Under the pieces are notes generated by a model. The model saw only the letters and a program-made list of their open reading frames with translations, was not told the DNA's origin and did not search any database. A stretch of DNA of 58,437 nt from NCBI GenBank assembly GCA_945900945.1, contig CAMDKL010000013.1:1-58437 (forward strand). The letters are read 5' to 3'. Position numbers and translations under genes: made by a program. Position 1 is the stretch's first letter. Every line of letters starts with the position of its first letter. The DNA is from Pirellula staleyi DSM 6068. GTDB lineage: Bacteria; Planctomycetota; Planctomycetia; Pirellulales; Pirellulaceae. This document shows positions 38,754 through 47,764 of this stretch, piece by piece.

Positions 38754-38857
38754 GTCGTCGAAGCCCAAGCGACATGCCAATCTTTTGCGAGATGATTGTT
38801 GAGGAATGCCCAGGCAATCGAGGCCAAACTTTTAGAATCCGAGAAAAAGAGACGGGT

Positions 38858-38885
38858 TTGGCTTGCGACGCCGTCGCGCTAGGAT
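38858..38885 (+). promoter_or_regulatory. Possible promoter of tRNA-Ser
   Basis: TTGGCT (38858-38863), 16 bases, then TAGGAT (38880-38885), 23 bases ahead of the tRNA 5' end. The match to consensus is partial. Confidence 0.3.
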
Positions 38886-38908
38886 ATGCTTTCAGGCGAC
38901 GTTTGTCT

Positions 38909-38990
38909 GGAGGGTAGGCGAATGGCTAGCGGCTTCATTGGAAATGAAGTGCCCCGTAAGGGGTTGCGGGTTCGATCCCCGTGCCCTCCG
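38909..38990 (+). tRNA. tRNA-Ser (GGA anticodon)
   Basis: Cloverleaf reads well. The acceptor GGAGGGT pairs with GCCCTCC, leaving G as discriminator. The anticodon stem CTTCA/TGAAG encloses the 7-base loop TTGGAAA with anticodon GGA. The long variable arm CCCC-GTAA-GGGG is typical of a class II tRNA. The T arm is GCGGG-TTCGATC-CCCGT. The 3' CCA is not encoded. The base after the acceptor stem is A where U8 is expected, so the junction may be drawn one base differently. Confidence 0.9.
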
Positions 38991-39032
38991 CTTTGACAGT
39001 TTGTGACAAATGGATCCGCTCGATGCTCCGGT

Positions 39033-42000
39033 TCATTGTTTTTGAGTCGGTTTCACTTGTTTAAAGGTTGAGCTGTCGGCTTTTCCGTCTGCGAGCACGA
39101 AGGCCAACAGATCGAGTATTTGCTCCTTGTCCAACGTATTCAGCAGAGCAACCGGCATTATCGATACCTGTGATGGGCTGCGTGATACGACCGACTTCCT
39201 GGCAATCTTCTGCTCCGGTGCACCAACTGCTCCCGTTTGGATCGTGATGGAGTCGCCATCTTCTGCGACGATATTGCCACTAACGAAGATATCGCCCTCA
39301 AGCTCAAACTTGAACTTGCGATACTTTTCCTCGATGTTGCGAGAGGGCTCAATAATCTCCTGCAGAACAGCCTTTGCTTCTCCCTTGTATTTCTTTATGG
39401 TGTCGCTGATCTTTGGGCCGACTGCGAGATTCGAAGACACCGCGTGGTTCATTCCATGAGCATGTCCATCATGGTTTGCGCCTATAGCTGGGTTAGAGGA
39501 CTGATGGCATTGTGCACATGCGAGCGTGCTGAAAAGTTGCTGACCTCGGAAAAAGTCGCGATTTTGTGACACTCGATCCAAGTCTTTCTCAAAGTCGCTC
39601 CCCTTCCATTCGGTGATTTTGGCCTCGACTGGAGGATTCTTGACAAGGAACTCCTTTAGATCGTTCGTTACATACAGCACACCTCGCATTACCAAATGGT
39701 GCCCAGGAAACGAACAAATGTAAGGGTATGCTCCTTCAGTTGTCGGAGCCGTAAATTCAATGACCTCGGACTGACCATTCTCAACCAGTTTGCTAGCCCA
39801 AAGGATGTCAGAGCTCTCGGGTACATAACCAACGGAAAAGCCACCCGCTCCTAGTGCTACTGCTTTCAATCCTACATTGTCCGCCGTTCCTGGCTTCACG
39901 AGCAAGATGTTGTGCGGCATAAAGTCGACGTTTGCAAAAGTGAGCTTCACCTTTTTTCCAGGCTTCACTGTCAGCTCTTTGACGTCGTACATCATGCGTT
40001 CGACAACTGTGGCAATACGAATGGTCGTAAGATCCGGTGTGTCGCTAAGGATTCCGGACTTCTCCACGGCAGCTACTTTCTCTGCAGCGATGACGCCCCC
40101 TCGCATGGTGCTCTCGACATTGAACCATAAATGCTTCACTGTGTTTGCAGCGATTCTCGCATGGGGCTCAGGGGACTTTAAAAGATCGCCTAGCAACTCA
40201 ACGTTTTTTACGTTGTGCTGCTGATGCAACCAAAGAGCCTCAAGCAAATGATGAGCATCCGCCTGATTGTTCCTGTCGAATTGTTTGATCCATTGTCTCG
40301 TAGCTGCGATAACCGCCTTTGATTCGCGCTCGCTGAGTTCGATGCGAGTGCGATGGCGAATGCTGTCTACAGGCGATTTCAAATTATCGAGCAGTGTGGT
40401 AATCGGCTGACCATCGATTGCAACCAAAGTCTGCAATGGACGCCCTACAGCAGTCATGCGGTAGATGCGACCATGCGTATGGTCACGGTTAGGGTCACGC
40501 ACATTGTGTTGCATGTGTCCGATGATGGCATTGTGCCAATCGGAAATATAAAGTGATCCATCTGGCGCGAAGACGGCATCTGAAGGACGGAAATTCTTGT
40601 CGCCACTCATGAGCAATCCGCGAGATTTGTCGAGAGTTGTTGTTCCATCCGCGTTGGTCGTAGTGACGGTGAGATCATCGCCGGCAGGTTCACCCCATAC
40701 CGCCCCGGCTTCCGTGTTTCGATCAAGCTGATAATGCTTGATGCCGAGAAACCCAATCACATTGCAGATGAGGAAGTCCCCTTGCATCGATTCAGGAAAA
40801 TGCGTGCTGCTGATCACTTCGCACGCGGTTACCGGACGAACTTCTTTTTTCAGGAGTTCGTGCATCTTAAAGCCGTTGCCATCTGGGCGAACTTGATATG
40901 CCTTACCGCCAGTGCCATCGGTAGCGTAGTGGTATCCCCAGGAATCGAAAGCGATACCGTGTGGATTGGGAGAATTGACCGCGTGCATCGAGATGGTAAA
41001 ACGTCGTGGATCGAAACGATACATGGCGGACGCTTCGGTCCGCAACGACGAGCCCCAAGGGTGCTCATGATTATGCACCATAAAAACTCCGCTTTGCCAA
41101 TAGATAGCGCCATCAGGGCCATAGATCAAATTGTTTGCAGCGTGATGCGTATCCGATGAATCAAGCCCTTGCAGCAAATTGATTCGCACATCAGCCACAT
41201 CGTCGCCGTCGGTATCTTTGAGGAACAGTAGCTCTGGCGTGCAGGTGACGATGACGCCACCATTCCAAAACTCAAAGCCGAGCGGGTTTTGAACTCGAGC
41301 GAACTCGGTGACACGATCCGCTTTTCCGTCTTGATTGTCGTCGTTCAGGATGAGCAAGGCGTCGTTCATATCTTTGAGCGGTTCCCACTTGGGATACGTG
41401 GGCCAGACAGCTGCCCACAATCGGCCCTTGGTATCGAATTGCATCTGAACGGGATTCACCATCTGCGGGAACATCGATTCATCGGCGAAAAGACTAACCT
41501 CGAATCCTTTTGCGACTGCCATATGCTTTAGACCGTCTTCCCCACTGATGTAGTTCAGTGTACCTTCCTTTACGGCGCTGGAACTCTTGCTCCCGCCTCC
41601 AACGTTCGAAATCACATCGACAGGTTTCGGAACGTTGCTGTCGTCCACTTTGAGATCCTTGCCGTTGGAGACTGCCCATATGCGGGTATCACGATTCTTG
41701 GTCATCACGTCCAACATCGATAGCTCGTGTTGCAATACAACCGCGTTGGTTTGGTCGTTGGTAAATTGCAAAATCGATCGCCCGCCCCAAACATCGTTGC
41801 CATCTCGAGCGCGATAGCGATTGTTCCAATGATTGTCCTTGTCGAGCACTGCAGCTCGCAACCGCTCCATCGACATCGACGCGCTGACTCGATTGGCGAG
41901 AAGGCCTGCCGCAATCACTTCGGCGATCTGCCGATTGCCGTCCTCGGTCAAATGCACGCCGTTGATCGTGAGTGGCGTTTTCGAAGCGTTGAAGAGGTCC

Positions 42001-44234
42001 AACGACGGATGAAATAAATCTACGAATCCGACGCCCGCTTCCTTCGCCGCCGCTTCGGTCGCCTTGGTATAGGCTTCGAGTTGAACGTTGTGCGCTTTGC
42101 CATCGGGTACATTCGCGTTTTGGGTGTCTTCGTGCGCGATAGGGCTGAAGAGAACAATGCGAGGAAATGATTTACCATTCGCTATGGAACCTCGGGTCTT
42201 CTTTACAAAGGCCACCAGTTTTTTCTGATACTCCCCCGCTTTTTGTACCCCATCGAAGGATTCGTTGTAGCCAAAAAAGGCAAACACCACGTCCGCCTTC
42301 ACATGCTGCAAGTACTCTGTTATCGAGGCCGCACCCTTGCTTCGAGGAAACGAGTCAGGGCGATCACCGCTGGCGCTCATGTTGCGAAATCGTACTTGTT
42401 TGTCCATTAGGGCGCTCTGCAAAATCGTCTCCATCCATCCGTCGTGTTGCATGCGATCTGGTAAACCGTTGCCGAGGATGGCCACGATATCGTCCTTTTG
42501 AAACGCAAACGGCATGGGATCGCGATAATCCGCCGGGACATCCGCGAGCGCTGGCTCATTGGGCGTTACGTCGGGCTTCTTGCTGTCTTTTCGCTTGTTA
42601 TCTGCACCGGCGGACGATTTGGCTGCCGGTGAGCCTTTCGATTGTGGCACGCTGGTTTGTCCGTTGTAGGAGGTATAGCTAAGCTTGCCACCGTTCTTCA
42701 AATTAAAGTCCATGACCTCGGCTGCAGTAACATTATCGGAACGAAAGACCCCGTTCCGTTCTACATCGAGTAGTGTCAGCGTGAAACCGTCGAGACGGCT
42801 TTCAAACCCTTGTCGATTCCAAATCGTGATCTTATCGATCACAACCGGTTGCTCGAGGTCAAGTTCCCACCATGGAGTCGAGGAGCCCGAATTGATCGTA
42901 TGCGTCTGCCCACTCCTGTTAAAGTCGGGGTCTTTGTTTCCATCGATCGCCTTCGATGCAATCGCTTTGCCAAGTGTGCTGGACTGCGTAGCCTTTCCGT
43001 TTGGAGCGAGATTGATTCCGCGGCATATCACTTCCACCTCTGCAAGGGTTAGAATCCGTTTGTCGCCGGGGAGTTCGATGCGAACGAAGCGGGCTGGTTT
43101 GACTTGAGCAAGCGGCGCTACTTCCTCCGCAGGTTTTTCTTTCGCAGGTTTTTCCTTGTTCGGCGCCTCCTTCGTGCGAGCTTTCTTAGCGTTCGGATCA
43201 TTCGCGTTCGGATCCTTGGTGTTGTTGTTCGCAGGAATAGGACTGCTGAATCCGGCATACATTTCGGGCTTGATGCCTCGCGCGTTGGCGTTGCCACCAA
43301 AAGTGTTGGGTTTGAAAGGTCCGACGATGGAAATGTTTGCGTTTGGTTTGATCGACTCGTCCATGCTCAACGACCAGAAACAACCGTTGACGAGCATCCT
43401 GCGATAGCCGTCGTTCAGTATGTCCTCGGGCGTTCCGTAGAGAGTGGTAAAGACGCGGCCGACTCTTCCCGAGGCGGATTTATAAGTGCGAGTCCACTCG
43501 GAGGGCATTGGCGGTTTAGTCTCATCGGCAACTGAATCGGGAGTCATTCCATTGAGCGGCTGAGCCATCGTCAGAACTTCGCTATCGACCGGTTTTCCGA
43601 CGTAGCAACCGGCTTGAACCCAAATGTCTTTTACTCCGCGAAGGATGGGATGCGATTTTTTGTCGTCGACAATGGTGATTCGTGTGCTCTGGGAATGATT
43701 CTTTCCGTAATGCCCCACCCAAGTCTGCCCTAGCACTTGGTGTCCGAAGCCAAGCTCGTAGTCCGTCCCTTTCGAGTCATACGAATATTTCGAAAACGAA
43801 TCATTCGCAGTCATCTTAAAGGCATGCGTGGACGTACGCAGGCCGACCACTGGTCCACCCCGGTTCAGATAAGCGTCGAGGTGCTTCATTTGTGCTTGGG
43901 GGAAGTTTTGAAAACGCAGGAATACAACGGCAAGATCCGCAGTGGCCAACGCCTCCATACCTGGCATGTTCGAATTGCCTGCGACGATCTCGCCACTAGC
44001 CTTGTCTATGTTGAATAGCACCGTGCACTTGAAGCCATGATGCTGGGCCAAGATGCGTGCCAGTTCGGGCAACGATTCTTCCGAGCGGTACTCATGATCG
44101 CCAGCAAGGAAAACGATATGCTTCCCTTTTCCGGGTCCATTTGTACCTTCGAAAGAAAGTGGCCCCTCCCCCGACGAAGTTCGAATCATCGAAAGTACGA
44201 CCGCAAAGAAAGCGAAAAGCAAACGGATTGTCAT
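39033..44234 (-). CDS. Giant multidomain ThuA / SGNH hydrolase / dehydrogenase / cupredoxin / cytochrome c protein
   Basis: A 1733-residue secreted protein. Signal peptide about 1-22. ThuA-like domain about 35-290 (HIVFLAGDHEYRSEESLPELA). A Lys/Pro/Asn repeat linker follows at 338-378. A discoidin/F5-8C-type domain spans about 385-500. An SGNH/GDSL-like hydrolase spans about 580-790 (AILGNGLPDRM, FFGYNESFDG, GVHLTEDGN). A PVC-type sorbosone-dehydrogenase-like propeller spans about 900-1260, followed by HEAT-like helices. A cupredoxin domain (about 1415-1525) has ligands His1441, Cys1507, His1512 and Met1516. The C-terminal haem domain has CAQCH at 1573-1577. The copper and haem sites suggest electron transfer from the dehydrogenase. 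Substrate unknown. Confidence 0.85.
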   Translation of the reverse strand: MTIRLLFAFFAVVLSMIRTSSGEGPLSFEGTNGPGKGKHIVFLAGDHEYRSEESLPELARILAQHHGFKCTVLFNIDKASGEIVAGNSNMPGMEALATADLAVVFLRFQNFPQAQMKHLDAYLNRGGPVVGLRTSTHAFKMTANDSFSKYSYDSKGTDYELGFGHQVLGQTWVGHYGKNHSQSTRITIVDDKKSHPILRGVKDIWVQAGCYVGKPVDSEVLTMAQPLNGMTPDSVADETKPPMPSEWTRTYKSASGRVGRVFTTLYGTPEDILNDGYRRMLVNGCFWSLSMDESIKPNANISIVGPFKPNTFGGNANARGIKPEMYAGFSSPIPANNNTKDPNANDPNAKKARTKEAPNKEKPAKEKPAEEVAPLAQVKPARFVRIELPGDKRILTLAEVEVICRGINLAPNGKATQSSTLGKAIASKAIDGNKDPDFNRSGQTHTINSGSSTPWWELDLEQPVVIDKITIWNRQGFESRLDGFTLTLLDVERNGVFRSDNVTAAEVMDFNLKNGGKLSYTSYNGQTSVPQSKGSPAAKSSAGADNKRKDSKKPDVTPNEPALADVPADYRDPMPFAFQKDDIVAILGNGLPDRMQHDGWMETILQSALMDKQVRFRNMSASGDRPDSFPRSKGAASITEYLQHVKADVVFAFFGYNESFDGVQKAGEYQKKLVAFVKKTRGSIANGKSFPRIVLFSPIAHEDTQNANVPDGKAHNVQLEAYTKATEAAAKEAGVGFVDLFHPSLDLFNASKTPLTINGVHLTEDGNRQIAEVIAAGLLANRVSASMSMERLRAAVLDKDNHWNNRYRARDGNDVWGGRSILQFTNDQTNAVVLQHELSMLDVMTKNRDTRIWAVSNGKDLKVDDSNVPKPVDVISNVGGGSKSSSAVKEGTLNYISGEDGLKHMAVAKGFEVSLFADESMFPQMVNPVQMQFDTKGRLWAAVWPTYPKWEPLKDMNDALLILNDDNQDGKADRVTEFARVQNPLGFEFWNGGVIVTCTPELLFLKDTDGDDVADVRINLLQGLDSSDTHHAANNLIYGPDGAIYWQSGVFMVHNHEHPWGSSLRTEASAMYRFDPRRFTISMHAVNSPNPHGIAFDSWGYHYATDGTGGKAYQVRPDGNGFKMHELLKKEVRPVTACEVISSTHFPESMQGDFLICNVIGFLGIKHYQLDRNTEAGAVWGEPAGDDLTVTTTNADGTTTLDKSRGLLMSGDKNFRPSDAVFAPDGSLYISDWHNAIIGHMQHNVRDPNRDHTHGRIYRMTAVGRPLQTLVAIDGQPITTLLDNLKSPVDSIRHRTRIELSERESKAVIAATRQWIKQFDRNNQADAHHLLEALWLHQQHNVKNVELLGDLLKSPEPHARIAANTVKHLWFNVESTMRGGVIAAEKVAAVEKSGILSDTPDLTTIRIATVVERMMYDVKELTVKPGKKVKLTFANVDFMPHNILLVKPGTADNVGLKAVALGAGGFSVGYVPESSDILWASKLVENGQSEVIEFTAPTTEGAYPYICSFPGHHLVMRGVLYVTNDLKEFLVKNPPVEAKITEWKGSDFEKDLDRVSQNRDFFRGQQLFSTLACAQCHQSSNPAIGANHDGHAHGMNHAVSSNLAVGPKISDTIKKYKGEAKAVLQEIIEPSRNIEEKYRKFKFELEGDIFVSGNIVAEDGDSITIQTGAVGAPEQKIARKSVVSRSPSQVSIMPVALLNTLDKEQILDLLAFVLADGKADSSTFKQVKPTQKQ

Positions 44235-44472
44235 AGGTGGGTTTAGAAGGCTGAAGTCAAGGAGGGAATGGCGAGAGCATAGTTAAACAGCAAGCTGCAT
44301 TGTAACCATTTTCCTGCCTCATTTTATGGCGAACCTCGACACGGAGCTATCGATTTTCGACAAAAAACATTATTCGGTATATTGGTAGTAAACGAAACGA
44401 CAATTTCGTGACCACTTCCCCCAACCATTCTTGAATTCGCAAATTAACTCGTCATTGGCAATTGGACTTGTT

Positions 44473-44676
44473 AGGCCGCCGATTGCGGCCTCGTGCCGCT
44501 TGGTGAACAAGGTTGGTAAGCTAGAAGAAGCGACCGACCGATTCGAAAGACCCCCGGTGACCTTGCGTCACGGGTGAATCAGGTTCATTAGCTAACGAAC
44601 CTTGCGTTTCAGTCGGACAAGCCGACCGGGAACGAGAAAAGTGGGGAAGAGCGTTTCTAGCAGTTAGCCTTCTGCT
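44473..44676. other. Cluster of five hairpins, possible structured RNA
   Basis: Hairpins follow one another: AGGCCGC-CGATT-GCGGCCT (44473-44491), a stem with one bulge CCC/GTGAC with GTCAC/GGG (44553-44574), a 22-base near-perfect palindrome starting AGGTTCATTAG (44581-44602), GTCGG-ACAAG-CCGAC (44612-44626) and AGCAG-8nt-CTGCT (44659-44676). No protein frame explains the clustering. Whether it is transcribed is unknown. Confidence 0.5.
44488..44507. repeat. 20-bp repeat, copy 2 (inverted)
   Basis: Exact inverse of ttcaccaagcggcacgaggc at 33866-33885. It overlaps the first hairpin of the 44473-44676 cluster. Confidence 0.8.
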
Positions 44677-44725
44677 CCAGTTGGACACGAGAGGTACAAT
44701 TACCGATGTTAATGACAAGTTCTGT

Positions 44726-45037
44726 TCAGTCTTGAAATAGGCTCGAGAGGACTTGATTGGCCAAAAGCGTCCATTTATTGAAACCGTCCATCACTGTGAA
44801 GCGTTCTTTGCGGAGATGTGTCAAAGCATTGTCGAAGGCCGGATCTTGAGGAACGATGTCAAGAATCAAGCTAAGGACGGCAGCGAGTAATGGGCTGACA
44901 CGACCATTGTCCCGCAGATGGTTGCACAAGGTCAGCCAAGCAAGTACCTGATCTTTTGGGTTGACATCACAAGCCGCAAGATCGCCGACATGAAACTCGG
45001 CAAAGTAAATGCAGAGCTGATTAAGTTGTCCCGTCAA
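44726..45037 (-). CDS. Short hypothetical protein or gene fragment
   Basis: An open frame of 103 codons with helix-rich, protein-like composition (QVLAWLTLCNHLRDNGRVS, LLAAVLSLILDIVPQDPAF). The only start is a TTG without a clear ribosome-binding site, and the open frame continues upstream without ATG or GTG to an in-frame stop, so it may be a fragment of a decayed gene. No family recognised. Confidence 0.3.
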   Translation of the reverse strand: MTGQLNQLCIYFAEFHVGDLAACDVNPKDQVLAWLTLCNHLRDNGRVSPLLAAVLSLILDIVPQDPAFDNALTHLRKERFTVMDGFNKWTLLANQVLSSLFQD

Positions 45038-45155
45038 GCGAGGATGGGGTTCCGCTAGGCATTCGACATCGTCACAAGCGGACGTTTCGACATCACTATC
45101 CTATTACGATGCGACTTCGGCCCGCTACGACTTCCTGGCCGACGTATTGGCCTCA

Positions 45156-45392
45156 ATGAACGTGATGCTAGTGCCATGCAAATCCCCGACTGAATCAAAG
45201 ATTGGCTTGCTTTCCAATTACTTGGGCGTGCGTAGCCGAGCGTTGCTATCGTTACTTAGGGATGACAAAACAAATAGCCACGCTATCGTCATCTGCGAAC
45301 CGCGAGACGCTGACGACTATCGTGCCTTTGACCGAACCATTGTTGTTCCCACCAGTTACGCATCATTAAAAAAGGAAATATTCGCTGGTTGA
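45156..45392 (+). CDS. Short hypothetical protein or gene fragment
   Basis: A frame of about 78 codons from ATG 45156 (a TTG at 45147 is also possible). The product has mixed alpha/beta composition (GLLSNYLGVRSRALLSLL, SHAIVICEPRDADDYRAF, TIVVPTSYASLKKEIFAG). It is divergent from the open frame at 44726-45037. The frame stays open upstream without a better start, which suggests a gene remnant. No family recognised. Confidence 0.35.
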   Translation: MNVMLVPCKSPTESKIGLLSNYLGVRSRALLSLLRDDKTNSHAIVICEPRDADDYRAFDRTIVVPTSYASLKKEIFAG

Positions 45393-45616
45393 TCGTTTTT
45401 CATTCTCCTGATCTGCATTCAGATCACGCGAATTGATTCGCCCTCAGTGCAATTCAATCTTTCGTTCTGACTCTAACATGTCAACAACTAGCAGTTAGGC
45501 CACTCAGACAACCGCTCCACCCAGAATTGATACCAGTAGTACCGACACGCAATTCACTCTTAGAATGCGATTCATTTTCGGAAAGGCGCTCGATTTAGAC
45601 TGTGAGAAAAGAACAC

Positions 45617-45766
45617 TCATTCGTAACGCAGAGCACTAATAGGATTCAACAACGGCGCTTTCCAAGTGGGGTAAAATCCAAATCCGACTCCCACCGTTGC
45701 GGAGACAACGACAGACGCGAGGGTAACGCAATTGGTGAAAATGTGGTTGCTGAAAATGAATTGGAC
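45617..45766 (-). pseudogene. C-terminal remnant of a MacB-type ABC transporter permease
   Basis: The minus strand encodes about 49 residues ending in [20 protein letters not shown] then YE and stop, the highly conserved C-terminal end of MacB/FtsX-type permeases (GxxPAxKAAxLDPIEALRYE). An in-frame TAG at 45767-45769 cuts the frame upstream, and no other part of the gene is present. This is a leftover of a deleted transporter gene. Confidence 0.7.
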
Positions 45767-45914
45767 CTAGCCTAAGATTTACCATCTATCGCCAACATAT
45801 TATATAGCCTAAATTCTGAAATTGCTAGCTCAACTTTAGCTCGATCCAATAGCCTGAGCATGCCGATCCTGAACACTAGATGGGTGTCACTTCCGTTCGG
45901 AATTCGGTTTATGA

Positions 45915-47414
45915 ATGATGCGATCGTCAAAATTACTTTTTGCCTCAATGATTGCCATCGCGTTCCAACCCCAATTGAACGCCCAGGATTCCGGCTATTC
46001 CGTCCCGTTTGGAATTGCAGTGGCGGAGTTGCCAACGGAGCCACAGTTTCAATATGCGTTTGCAACATCTGAACTAGAAGACGCGCCAGCAACGATCGAG
46101 GAACTCACAAAGCGACTCAGTGCATTGGAGTCCAAGGAGAGTATCGCCGAGACAGAGCTTAAAAAACTCGACGATGCGAAAAAGCCGGCTGCCGAAAAAC
46201 CAAAGTTCCCTAACGTTGCCATCAACGGCGTCTTTCAAGCGGACGCGGTTGCATTCAATCAGCTCGACTCGAGCCGCGATGCGTATGGCCGTGTCGAAGG
46301 GGGTGCGGATTTTCGGCGGGCGCGTTTGAGTGCCAGGGGAGCTGTTTCGGATTGCATGGATTACTGCATGCAAATGGACTTTGGCTTTTTCGGACGACCA
46401 ACGTTTACGGATGTATGGGCAGATTTCAAGGATGTTGGATCACTTGGAACAGTTCGGGTTGGCCAATGGAAACAACCGTTTGGATTGGAAACCGTGAGCA
46501 GCTTTCGCTACACGACGTTCATGGAGCGATCCTCGTTGTTTCAATCGTTCACGCCGTTTCGACGCATTGGCGTAGGTTTCTATAATCACTCCGCTGACCT
46601 GAATTGGACCTGGGCTGCGTCTTACATTAGAACCGGCCAAGATCAATTCGGTGGATCGCTCAGCACGGATGGCGGTAACGGCGGTGCCGCAAGATTAACT
46701 CACTTGCTTTGGCACAATGGAGCGAAAGGCGAAGACTATCTGCACGTAGGTGGCGGATACTTTCTGAACGCGCCACCCAACGAGCGAGTGCGATTCCGAA
46801 GTGTCCCTGAAATATTTGTTGGTGAGTTCGTGGTGCCGACCGGTGTTCCGCTTGGAACGAGCGGGCAGCCCGTTCCGGACATCGCAAACGGCACTCCGTT
46901 CTTTGTTGACACGGAGACGATCACAGGAACTAGCCTGACGCAAACGTTTGGTCTGGAGTCGATGTGGGTACGTGGACCGCTATCCTGGCAAAGCGAAGCT
47001 ATGGGGTGCTTTGTCGATGCTTCTACCAATGGCAACTCTTTTCTCAACGGTGCATACTCACAAGTCGGCTGGTTTCTCACCGGCGAACATCGTCCCTATG
47101 ACCGTAAAGCGGGAGCGATCGATCGCGTCATGCCCTTTCATAGCGTTTCGAAATGTGGTGGCGGCTGGGGAGCTTGGGAGATCGCCGGTCGTTGGTCTTA
47201 CTTGGATGTGACTGACCGTCAGATTCAAGGTGGCATGATGCAAAACATGACTGCAGGCTTGAACTGGTACGTGAACCCCAATTGCAAGTGCGTGTTCAAC
47301 TATGTCCACTCTTGGGGAGACTCGCGGCCAATACGAAAAGGTCTGATTACTTCCAATGATTTCATTAGCTCACAAACAGACGCATACGGTATGCGATGCC
47401 AACTCGATTTTTGA
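45915..47414 (+). CDS. Phosphate-selective porin O/P-like outer membrane protein
   Basis: A 499-residue protein starting ATGATG with a signal peptide (SSKLLFASMIAIAFQPQLNAQ). An N-terminal coiled coil (TIEELTKRLSALESKESIAETELKKLD, about 60-90) precedes a beta-barrel. Porin O/P features include GRVEGGADFRRARLSARGAVSDCMDYCMQMDFGF, VRVGQWKQPFGLE, FMERSSLFQSFTPFRRIGVG, FLTGEHRPYDRKAG, GAWEIAGRWSYLDVTD, a barrel-like C-terminal part (AGLNWYVNPNCKCVFNYVHS) and a final aromatic residue (MRCQLDF). OprP and OprO admit anions such as phosphate. Located upstream of the dabA gene on the same strand with a 350-base gap. Cotranscription is possible, not shown. Confidence 0.85.
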   Translation: MMRSSKLLFASMIAIAFQPQLNAQDSGYSVPFGIAVAELPTEPQFQYAFATSELEDAPATIEELTKRLSALESKESIAETELKKLDDAKKPAAEKPKFPNVAINGVFQADAVAFNQLDSSRDAYGRVEGGADFRRARLSARGAVSDCMDYCMQMDFGFFGRPTFTDVWADFKDVGSLGTVRVGQWKQPFGLETVSSFRYTTFMERSSLFQSFTPFRRIGVGFYNHSADLNWTWAASYIRTGQDQFGGSLSTDGGNGGAARLTHLLWHNGAKGEDYLHVGGGYFLNAPPNERVRFRSVPEIFVGEFVVPTGVPLGTSGQPVPDIANGTPFFVDTETITGTSLTQTFGLESMWVRGPLSWQSEAMGCFVDASTNGNSFLNGAYSQVGWFLTGEHRPYDRKAGAIDRVMPFHSVSKCGGGWGAWEIAGRWSYLDVTDRQIQGGMMQNMTAGLNWYVNPNCKCVFNYVHSWGDSRPIRKGLITSNDFISSQTDAYGMRCQLDF

Positions 47415-47764
47415 TCGAGACGTGTGACGAGCGAGATTTACCAGCCTTTTTCCTCGGAAAGCGGCCATTCCGATGGAAATCAATCCGAGGTCGTTTCTAG
47501 CGCGAGAACCGTGATAGCGGTGGTTGAAATAGCCCCGAACTGACCTAAATCCATCTGACAGATTTTGCTTCGATGAAGCTGTTTATTCGACTCTCCTTCA
47601 CTAAACGAATTGACAAGTTGGGGATCGCGAAGTCTTGCTTTTTTGTAATTTTTCTGACCTGTATTGATGCTCATCCTTGTGCCATACTCGATTGTGAACA
47701 GGAATATTCTCGGAATGCCGCGTTCTATTAAAAACTATTTACTCGATTTGAAACCTCAATTCAG
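47415..47764. other. 350-base gap between porin and dabA
   Basis: Holds the leader of the dabA gene. No convincing promoter, terminator or small gene was recognised. A minus-strand frame at 47480-47674 has no family features. Confidence 0.4.

Larger units (their letters stand above)
44235..45914. other. Gene-poor accessory stretch
   Basis: This 1.7-kb stretch between the giant gene and the porin gene holds several hairpins, a 20-bp repeat, two short open frames of unknown status, and a MacB permease remnant. These are listed separately. Nothing else was recognised. Confidence 0.6.

Noticed and set aside
38909-38990. tRNA considered as selenocysteine tRNA because of the long variable arm
   Set aside because: The anticodon loop reads TTGGAAA with anticodon GGA, not TCA, and the acceptor stem is seven base pairs, so serine fits.
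42167-42682. 171-codon open frame antisense to the giant gene
   Set aside because: Composition is Pro/Ser/Arg rich as expected of a shadow frame, and the opposite strand encodes a recognisable SGNH-type domain.
47480-47674. 64-codon minus-strand frame upstream of dabA
   Set aside because: No family features, no start signal, and it sits in a leader region.
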